NCBI GenBank assembly: GCA_022570795.1
Contig: JAKUDP010000007.1
Location: 1,674,001-1,738,000, forward strand
Reading direction: 5' to 3'
Length of the DNA stretch: 64,000 nt
From: Sphaerulina vaccinii
Lineage: Eukaryota > Ascomycota > Dothideomycetes > Mycosphaerellales > Mycosphaerellaceae
Shown: positions 56,456-64,000 of the stretch, piece by piece
Numbering within the stretch: position 1 is the first letter of the stretch
Layout of the letters: every line of letters starts with the position of its first letter
Position numbers and translations under genes: made by a program
Notes under the pieces: generated by a model
What the model saw: the letters and a program-made list of their open reading frames with translations, nothing else
Database searches by the model: none
What the model was told of the DNA's origin: nothing

Positions 56456-57529
56456 CTATCCTTGGGAAGCGCCTTCGTTCGTGTCTCCGGTATGTCGTAG
56501 AAGCCACTGTTCTCTCATCACTTCATAGAGGAACATGAATTGCGACTCGCCCTGCACCATCATCATACGCTGCTGTCTGAGCTTGTCGACGGTCTCTGCA
56601 ATGGGATCCTCCTGGTCTGGTAAGTTGTCGAGTTGGCCAGATAAGAGGAGTGATAGAAGGTAGTCGAGGGCGATGAATGTACCCGAGCGACCAACGCCTG
56701 CTGAGCAATGGATGATTCTGGGGTTGTCTTGATCTGCTCGGGCCAGATCTTCGGCGAAGGATGATCCGTTTGTCTGAGCATTGGTATCCGTCGACGACTT
56801 GCGATTGAGCTGTGCGGAGAGGCGGACGAGTTCAACCAAAGCCTGACGATCGTCGCCTTCGGGAACCAAAAAGTCTGGCCAGCCTGAGAAGAGAAGATGT
56901 TTGATCTCCATCTTCTTCGCTACCTTCTCTCCACCACCTTCGTCTGTCGTGACTGCCACTTGCAATGTACGAACGTCGCTTCTCGTCTTCTCGCATCGTT
57001 TGAACTCGACGAGTTCCACTTGTCCTGCAAAGCCGTCGTCGAAGTGGTCATCGCGAGGAATGATGAGCGGGCTGTGCTCAGCGTCGAGTGGATAGTACTG
57101 GAAGCACTTCTCCCTTCCTGCCTCGTGTGTCTGCGTCAACATAACCACAACAGCAGGACTGTTCAGCTCTGAAGCCACCATGCGGTAGAAATGGTTGACA
57201 TTGGTGTTCTTGGGTCCTTGCGTAGCAATGTACCGTCTCTTGCCTAGCTGGATGGGCGACGCATTGATGTAGTCGCTGACACCCTCTGCCACCTTCAGCT
57301 TGATGCGGTTCTGGGCAAATGGCTCCACGTTCAAATATCTGTTCCGCTCTTTCACCACATCGTCATTGAGTCTTGCGAACTGCGAAGGCGGGTCATTGGG
57401 TCGAAGAGGATGCTGTGTGCCTTGAAGGAGTCGGTTTCGTTGCTGCCATTCGAGGTCGACGAACTTGTTGTGTAGATCGGCTTTCTTCTGTTTTAAGAAT
57501 GCCGGCAGGGCGGGTGCTGACGCCGCCAT
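56456..57529 (-). CDS. Protein tyrosine phosphatase
   Basis: Classical non-receptor tyrosine phosphatase that removes phosphate from phosphotyrosine. From the ATG at 57527-57529 it reads 357 aa in one exon. Motifs in order: NRYLNVEPFAQNRIKL (phosphotyrosine-loop region), YINASPIQLGKRRYIATQGP, FYRMVASE, FSGWPDF (WPD loop) and IIHCSAGVGRSGTF, with the catalytic Cys and Arg, followed by the Q-loop region QRMMMVQGESQFMFLY. The frame is open upstream of the ATG but has no other ATG. The TAG at 56456-56458 follows shortly after the domain, and the same frame then stays open for 253 codons (separate entry). Confidence 0.92.
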   Translation of the reverse strand: MAASAPALPAFLKQKKADLHNKFVDLEWQQRNRLLQGTQHPLRPNDPPSQFARLNDDVVKERNRYLNVEPFAQNRIKLKVAEGVSDYINASPIQLGKRRYIATQGPKNTNVNHFYRMVASELNSPAVVVMLTQTHEAGREKCFQYYPLDAEHSPLIIPRDDHFDDGFAGQVELVEFKRCEKTRSDVRTLQVAVTTDEGGGEKVAKKMEIKHLLFSGWPDFLVPEGDDRQALVELVRLSAQLNRKSSTDTNAQTNGSSFAEDLARADQDNPRIIHCSAGVGRSGTFIALDYLLSLLLSGQLDNLPDQEDPIAETVDKLRQQRMMMVQGESQFMFLYEVMREQWLLRHTGDTNEGASQG

Positions 57530-58518
57530 GTGAGACTGGTGAAATTGGTTGTACTGTCGGGTAAAGGCAGATATTGGTGTATTCGTAATGTTGATGCATG
57601 CGGCAGCTGGGAGAAGCGAGGTCCTGTATGCTGATATGTAGAGACTACTCGTGGCTGCTGTCAATGTCCGCTGCAGACTAGTGGAAGGAGACACTGTAGC
57701 GCTTTCTCTCTGTATCTGAAGCTGAAACAAGCAGGAAAGGCCGAGTTTGATGGGAAGGAGATGGATATGCCGTACAAGTACAAGAAGGAACAGTCCAAGG
57801 AGAAGGTTGAAAGAAGAAGAGGAAGGAGAGTGGAAGTGAAGTCTCTAGTGCTCTGTCTAGTGCATTGTGTGAGTGAAGCTGGTTCCTCGAATCACATGGT
57901 GACATCAAGAGTACATGAAACGCACTATTTCTTACTCTGCAAGCCAAAGATACTTCACGCGGTCAAAGCAGAAAGACGCCATCACTCACGCGGCTATCTT
58001 ATCGCCATCCATCTCGTCATACAGCATTCTAGAAGGCCTCGATCCATGCTCAAGTCTATTTTGATCCATCTACCTTGCATACCACACTTTGCCACATATC
58101 ACACTACTATACTGTACTCTACTTGTAACTATTACATTCTGAGGCAAACCCGAGTGGCACCGCACGTGGCAATACCATCCATACCATACTAGATCCAACC
58201 GCCATCCTTGGATGTTACAGAACATATCCCTTGGCATCTTCAATATACTTTTAATACCTCCGAGGCGGCAAGGTCGATCCTCGTTGAAACAGCAAAGACG
58301 TCCAGCCAACTATTACACCACATACCATACTACGATTACACTATCAGCCCTATAGTCAGGCAGGGAGGCGAGACACATCAGCCCTACAGCGGTGAAGTGC
58401 GCCATAATCCATACTCGAAACCTTCAACCCGAGCGAACGAGCCATTGCGAGGCCAAGGACGAGAATAGCCTCAAAGGCGTCACGAGAACATCATCGCTTG
58501 AGGATTCGGAAAGAAAGG
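57530..58518. other. Intergenic 1 kb between divergent genes
   Basis: Contains the pyrimidine-rich leader of the phosphatase and the upstream region of the small conserved protein. A purine-rich segment lies near 57770-57840. No gene is supported. Confidence 0.45.
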
Positions 58519-59016
58519 ATGGCACCCTGGCTCCGAGTCCTAGAAGCCTACGCTGTACAAGCCCTCCTCCGAACACCAGCTTTCCACCGAGGAGTTGAGA
58601 AAGTCGCAAAACAAGTCCATCGTATACGCCACGGACTTCCCTACGAAGAACCCGGTGGGACAAATATCTCGGATCCGAGCAAACCAGGATTTGGGAAACA
58701 CTTCATCGAAGAGCTGAAAGGACAGTTGGGCCAGGCTGAAAGAGAAGCGGCGGAGATGAGGAAGAGTGAGAGAGAAGGGATAGATGCACATAACGCCGTC
58801 AGTGATGCTGATAGGGAACGGGCTGAGGGGGTTTGGAGGGAGATACGGGCGAAGGAGACTGGGACCAAGAAGACTACGGCACAAGAGCAGGCTGATGCGG
58901 ACGCTGCTTGGAGGGAGACTCAGAGGACTTTGAACGAGAAGCCGAAAGCTGGATTCCTGGGCGCGTATATGGATGCTATTAAGGAACAAATTGGGAATGG
59001 GAAGCCGCCCAGATGA
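58519..59016 (+). CDS. Conserved small fungal protein, unknown function
   Basis: 165-aa single-exon protein from the ATG at 58519. The N-terminus MAPWLRVLEAYAVQALLRTPAFHRGVEKVAK is amphipathic and basic; it resembles small ascomycete proteins that may be mitochondrial (recognition from memory, not searched). The middle and C-terminus (GQAEREAAEMRKSEREG, ADADAAWRETQRTL) are charged and helical, likely coiled coil. It ends GFLGAYMDAIKEQIGNGKPPR. No catalytic motif. Confidence 0.7.
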   Translation: MAPWLRVLEAYAVQALLRTPAFHRGVEKVAKQVHRIRHGLPYEEPGGTNISDPSKPGFGKHFIEELKGQLGQAEREAAEMRKSEREGIDAHNAVSDADRERAEGVWREIRAKETGTKKTTAQEQADADAAWRETQRTLNEKPKAGFLGAYMDAIKEQIGNGKPPR

Positions 59017-59658
59017 TGAGGCAAAGTGGGAGAGGAGGATATCTACACTCAGACGACTACGATACAAGAGAGTTCGTCTACCGTATCATCTCGAGACAGT
59101 CAAGTTCGCATGGCCCAGCAGAGCTGATGCGCAGAAGAAACGGTCCTCAAAGCGGTTGGCGACTCGACTCGGCTCTGGGCCAGGCGGGATTGTCGAGGAT
59201 TCAGAGACGAACTTCTATGGCCCCCCTTCCTATCTGAGTCGACCGCTTGACGGACAGCGAATGGTGCAAGAGATGCAGTGAGAATGCGGCCGCGTTCTTC
59301 GCTTACCAACTCATTGAAAAGCCGAGACTTGCATGTGAACAATCTTCTCGACTCGATGTGGTCGCCTCCGACCTGCTACGAGTGTGCGAAGTTACACTGC
59401 TTCCATCTTAGCACCAATGACTCCGGGAGAAGAGAACCGGACGCAGAGCGGAAGCGAAGACGAGACACCCTCAGATCCACTTCCATATCTCAGCCTTGCT
59501 GCGCACACCCAGACCAATAGAAGCAATCACAGCTATCGGACACGCGCCTCATAGTGTATGCAAGAAGGGCCTCCCCTGTCTTCGTGCCCAAGTGCCATCC
59601 CTTCCTCGGACAAGTTTCGAGACTTCATCACCAACATCGACCTCGTTTCTTCTGTACG
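59017..59658. other. Intergenic 0.6 kb
   Basis: Upstream region of the HET gene. In-frame sequence upstream of the chosen HET start has no conserved features. Nothing else is supported. Confidence 0.4.
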
Positions 59659-62363
59659 ATGGATCTCTCCGTGCGAAGCAAGGATCTACCTGATGACCCT
59701 GTCGTTGATGCTTTGGCATCTGCCACTGAAAGGCTTCGGGCTACGCGATTCACACAACAGCATAACGAAAGAAATGTTCTGACATTCAATCCTGAAGGTG
59801 GTCGGGTTCCACTGCCACCAGAATCCGATGATCGACCTTTTGAGAACGTCCCACACGCTTGCTCGATCTGCCGAAGGAGATTCAGGTTCCCTACTACTCT
59901 AGGCTCAGATGTCATACACGCGCGAATCTCCACTACCAGATCTGAGGTCACACGTCGCACTGGTCTAGATTGCGCCTTCTGGGACATGATCGACTTTCAG
60001 ATTCGCCTCATCACGACGACTGGCCTACTTGGAAAGCTCTCGGAGCCAACAGATGGCGAAGAGATGTCTGAGGCTGAAAAGTCTCTGGCTCGCATCAAGA
60101 ACAATACCAGTATGATTGGGCGAATGCTCAACTTTGGACTTTCTGGTATGGTCATGCCACCCGGAGCCTCTGAGAGCCCTCCCGATGTCTCATCTGATAT
60201 TCAGGAGCAATTTGACTTCTTTCGTCAGTTCGCGTGGGACAGAGAACCAATCATCCTTACCGACGACTGGTTCGAACCTGCGATAAGTGATGACTATGTC
60301 GGGTTCCAGATGGTGTTTGATCCAAAGGAACCCGAGCAGGTCGTGTACGAGATCGCCTTGGTTCAATATCAGGGATGGCGTCTTCGGAAGCGATATCATC
60401 TACTGGCTGGAGACGGTAAGTTGTCTGTATCATACTCGATCATCAAAAATTCCAGTTGACACGGTAACTAGATGCTATCGAAAGACCGCTTAGTATTCGA
60501 AATGGACGTCCGATCAATGGCAAGCCGGACTCTAAGCATTCTTTCGATCAAATGCGAGCGTGGCTTGCAAGTTGTAACAAATCTCATCCGTGCCATGCGG
60601 ATAGAACTCCAGTGCACGTGCCGGGCAGGCTGTTAAGTGTATACGAGAAAGAGAAGAAGATGCACGTCAAGGTCATCGTAACAGCGGATTTAGAGGGGAA
60701 GATAGAGTACGTTGCCTTGTCTTATTGCTGGGGCAAAGATAGCAAGCAAGACAGGCTGTTGTCTAGGAGCCAGATCGAACCCAAGACGGGAGTGAAGCTA
60801 CAAGAGCGGAACATCGAAATGTGGCATAGTGAGGGTAAAGACGCCGATCTTCTGGAACCGACTATTCGAGATGCTGTCAAGGTAACAACGGAACTCGGAT
60901 TTCCATATCTGTGGGTAGATGCTCTGTGTATTGTTCAGGATGATTACGAGCAGCAGAAGCCAGAGTTGTTGAAGATGGCATCGATCTACACCGAGGCCAC
61001 CTTGACCATCGTCGCATCTCGAGCCACCAGATCCGCAGATGGATTTCTTTTCGAGCGCCCCACAACTCTCATCACGAGTACGAATCGAATGGCTGCTCAA
61101 GCGTTTAAGGTCGACACTGAACGTCGTTCGAAGAAGAAGCTACTGTTGGGCCACAAGGCTGTAGAGCTGATACCTCGATTCGCCGACAGGCGAGAGACAT
61201 GGGCCACAAGAGGTTGGACACTTCAAGAGCATGTGCTTTCCAGGAGACGCATCGAATTTGGCACCAAGCGGACCTTCTGGGCCTGCGCATGTCGCGATCC
61301 TTTGCCCACTGATCTCGATGGCTGGTTCTACCAGGAACAGAACGAACATGGTGGGCATGCAAGAACATTGAATGCTGTTGTTGTGGCAGCTGCACAGGAA
61401 TACATCAACCCGTCAGTCAAGAGTGGAACCCTCAGAGACTCCCGTGCCAAGAACCAAGAAGTAGAGTCAGTGCCAAGTGGCGCAGATCTTCACGGATGGT
61501 ACGATCTTGTTCAGCTCTACTCAGCACGCCAACTGAAAGAGCCAGACGATCGTCTGAAAGCCATATCAGCACTCGCCACAGTCTATGGTAGCAAATCAGG
61601 CGAAGAGTACGTACGCGGACACTGGAAGTCTAGATTGGCAGAGGAACTAGGCTGGGAGGCCTGGAAGATCTCCAGCGATCCAGAAGACAAGCACTCTACT
61701 GCGGAACCAAGCATAAAATCACCTACGAAACTGCCATCATGGAGTTGGGCATCTTACGTGGGCGCTATCGGTTGGTCCGGCGTGATTACGCGACCCACAG
61801 AATGCAAGAATTACCTCCATGTCGACCAGCACTTCAAGCTTGACGCAGTTGAGCCATCGATAGAATCAGAGCATTCCGAAGCAGAGCTTCAACATTCCGT
61901 CATCGCAACGACAGGCTGCTCGCTCAAGTTACGATCTCTGCTGGCTTGGGCGCCATGCACTCTCAGAGATACGACGGAACGTAAATTCCCCTTTGACGAA
62001 GTATCTGATCAAGACATTGCCGTAAATGTTGACGTGAACATTGATGAGAAGAGCCGGGATCTCTTCGATTTCCTCAAACGGGCTCGTATAAGCATAGACG
62101 AGTACCAGGCCGGTCGGGGACAACGGGAGCTACATGCGGGAATGTTCCTGCTGGTTCTTGGCTATGTGGAAGGAGGTCCCTACCCGCTGGGTGTCCATTG
62201 GACCACGAGAGGTCTGGTCCTGGAGGCGAAGTCTAAGCATGAGTACTCGCGAGTTGGGATGTTCACCGTCGACATGTATCGTGATACATTCGAGGAGTAT
62301 CAGGCTGATCTGAAGAAGCTATGGGGCGGATCTCATGCTGTTCAACGATTTACTCTCGTATAA
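59659..62363 (+). CDS. HET-domain protein
   Basis: Protein with a heterokaryon-incompatibility domain, a fungal family tied to non-self recognition and cell death. Two exons (59659-60415 and 60472-62363; junction G|AT) give 882 aa. The N-terminal 250 residues include an ACSICRRRFRF Cys pair and have no other recognised domain. The HET domain starts near residue 332 with EYVALSYCWG. It continues with FPYLWVDALCIVQDD and MASIYTEATLTIVAS. RGWTLQEHVLSRRRIEFG and PSWSWASY complete the signature. A long C-terminal region follows. All signature blocks are intact, so it is likely functional. Expression and partner are unknown. Confidence 0.9.
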
Positions 62364-62674
62364 ACAATGTCTAAAGAGGAGTTTCTGAACTGAGGTATTC
62401 GATAATGACACGATTGCAGAAAAGAGTGACGAACCTGCCAAAGAGACTGATACAAAGTCGCAGATCTATTTAAGGATAATTTTATGCGGAACGCTTCACT
62501 TGCCTTGGTTACAACTTGTACCAGCTTCACTTCCTCCCACACCGAACGCCAAACCATGTTGATCATTAGAGGCATTGGAACCCAAGCCGTACAATGTAAC
62601 AAAAACGCCTCAGCCGCCTTCCCATACCATATAAAGCTCCACCAGGTGCTTCTATCATATCAATCCCCTTCCAA
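62364..62674. other. Intergenic 0.3 kb
   Basis: 3' region of the HET gene; no feature seen. Confidence 0.35.
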
Positions 62675-62986
62675 TCATATCATACTCGACCCCGTCGTCG
62701 AAGTAGCTCTCGATGCCGTCGGCTTGACAGAGAGGTACTTCTGATAATCTCTGCAAGATGGTGTTCGGAAGTAGACTGAGCTTGCATCATCTACTTCTTC
62801 GACAACCAGTGTTGGCATAGCGATTGTGGCAGTTTGTCTCCAGTCGCGAGCACCCACGATCCTGGCACTGCTTGTTTGCTTTGTGTAGCTGATGGATTGC
62901 CTTGCTTGTTGTGGTGCGATGCGTGCGTAGCCTTTACGAGCGTAGACGACGCTGTCGTTGGATCTTGTGCGGGTAAGGAAGTCCAT
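62675..62986 (-). CDS. Possible small protein
   Basis: 103-codon frame from the ATG at 62984-62986, preceded by an A-rich leader typical of fungal starts. The product has no signal peptide or known motif (MDFLTRTRSNDSVVYARKG at the N-terminus, a short acidic patch VVEEVDDASS). The plus strand is open over much of the same region, which weakens the call. Confidence 0.35.
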   Translation of the reverse strand: MDFLTRTRSNDSVVYARKGYARIAPQQARQSISYTKQTSSARIVGARDWRQTATIAMPTLVVEEVDDASSVYFRTPSCRDYQKYLSVKPTASRATSTTGSSMI

Positions 62987-64000
62987 TATTGTGGAGGTTT
63001 TCTTGTTCTTGTTCGGGATGGATTGAGTTGTGATGGTGCTGTTCAGTTGCCTGTAGCTTTTTGTTGTGGAGATTGTATGTTCGCAGAGGTGTGTGTGATT
63101 AATGACCAGGCTGAGTCGTATTGGAAGACCAGGAGCCTTCTTATGTATGTCTTCCACGCCATCCTTTCGATTCAGTACCTTGGAAGGGTATCAACTGCAG
63201 CGGTCAGTATTCGGACCCGACGAGATATCTTGATATATATCAAGCCACATAGCGGTGCTGGTTCCAATCGAAAGCATGGCATTCAGCCTCATGAGGAGGT
63301 CTATGGACATGATGCCACGATTGCAGTGTCTGGAAACCGCTGCCAAGGCGGAGTCTCCTACGTCCACGATCTCGACCACGACTATGCATGGGCGCATATG
63401 AAGGCCAAGCATTGGCTGGGGAGAGCTTAAAGTTGCCATGTGCAGCTAGCGTTGCAAGGCTGAAGCCTTGCGGATACCCTTTCCAGCCAAAGGATCAAGC
63501 ATAATGTCAGCCACTTCCACCACATAAACAACAATGGAAGGGCAATAGGGTACTTCAACGCTCGGGGAGAAACGGCTGGTATTGAGCACTGAGACCATCT
63601 GAGCTCCCCGAACCTGTTCAGAAACATTAATGAGGTGCTTCGACAAGCCCAGAGAAGAGTCATGGCTGGATGTCTAAAAGTACTTTACGCATGCCAAGCT
63701 CGGAGGCAGCGAAACTTACTGCACGTTTCAGCGCCTCTTCTTGTTTACACCGACCATCTGGGACTGCGCATATGTCGAATCGCGCACTACGAGCACACGC
63801 CTCGACGGCCACTCCTCATTATGTGGCGCATCAGCCCATCTGTCGATTATAGCTTCTTTTAGCTCTCTATAATGTGTACGCTGGAAGACCAAGCCTTCTG
63901 GAACTCTTGGTATTGAGATCGAATTGCATATCGCCATGTGCAGCCATGTGTCTCGATTGAGGCGAGTCCCGCTGCCGCGTATCTGTAGTAGGTCTAGAGG
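62987..64000. other. Window end, no gene supported
   Basis: About 1 kb with several short frames on both strands and none with motifs. It may hold part of a gene that continues past the window. Confidence 0.35.

Noticed and set aside
57530..57730. N-terminal extension of the tyrosine phosphatase as a mitochondrial signal
   Set aside because: The frame is open but starts only at TTG; the first ATG is at 57529.
62834..63430. 198-codon plus-strand frame near the window end
   Set aside because: Cys-rich, irregular composition without motifs, and opposite to a more plausible small minus-strand frame.
1..64000. CRISPR array, rRNA or tRNA genes
   Set aside because: No regularly spaced repeats, rRNA segments or tRNA box A/B pairs were seen by eye; the tRNA-like match at 45354 is a primer-binding site.

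Overview
The window is a filamentous ascomycete nuclear contig. Genes carry short (about 42-85 nt) GT-AG introns. The gene families are fungal: HET domain, Hce2/Ecp2 effector, fungal rhodopsin-like membrane protein, ferric reductase and Dicer-like 2. A 20 kb AT-rich block shows the signature of repeat-induced point mutation (RIP). The set suggests a Dothideomycete, perhaps a Mycosphaerellales-type fungus, but that placement is inference.

Layout of the left arm (1-20.8 kb). A GH3 beta-glucosidase (cut by the window edge) is divergent from a decayed sugar transporter. Then come a medium-chain oxidoreductase, an aquaglyceroporin, a small secreted cupin-like protein, a single-pass membrane protein, a ferric reductase, a rhodopsin-like 7-TM protein, an FAD-linked oxidase with a hydrophobic tail, and an Hsp12-family stress protein. 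Except for the transporter these look like intact genes.

Centre (20.8-52.0 kb). A Dicer-like 2 gene is split inside its helicase domain by a three-level nested retrotransposon. Copia element A (175-bp LTRs, + strand, target duplication GCCGT) sits in DCL2. Copia element B (247-bp LTRs, - strand, duplication GTTAC) sits in A. Two copies of copia element C (each exactly 6,788 bp, 350-bp LTRs, - strand, duplications GTTCT and ATATC) sit in B. Every level is supported by paired LTRs and a perfect 5-bp target duplication. Removing A with one duplication rejoins the DCL2 frame exactly; removing B rejoins the A gag-pol frame exactly. B and C, plus about 1 kb of A on each side of B, are saturated with CpA-to-TpA changes. 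The rest of A is only lightly hit, and DCL2 itself has no visible lesion apart from the insertion.

Right arm (52-64 kb). An Hce2/Ecp2-like secreted effector lies next to DCL2. It is followed by an LPAE-type nuclear or F-box-like protein, a protein tyrosine phosphatase with an in-frame TAG followed by 253 further open codons, a small conserved protein, a large HET-domain protein, and an unresolved end region.

How it fits together: the RNA-silencing gene DCL2 was interrupted by a retrotransposon of the kind it may help restrain, and the nest was then mutated by RIP. An effector and a HET gene nearby fit a fast-evolving, transposon-rich compartment. The two C copies also carry an extra open frame of about 213 codons on the strand opposite to gag-pol, which is the least expected element here.
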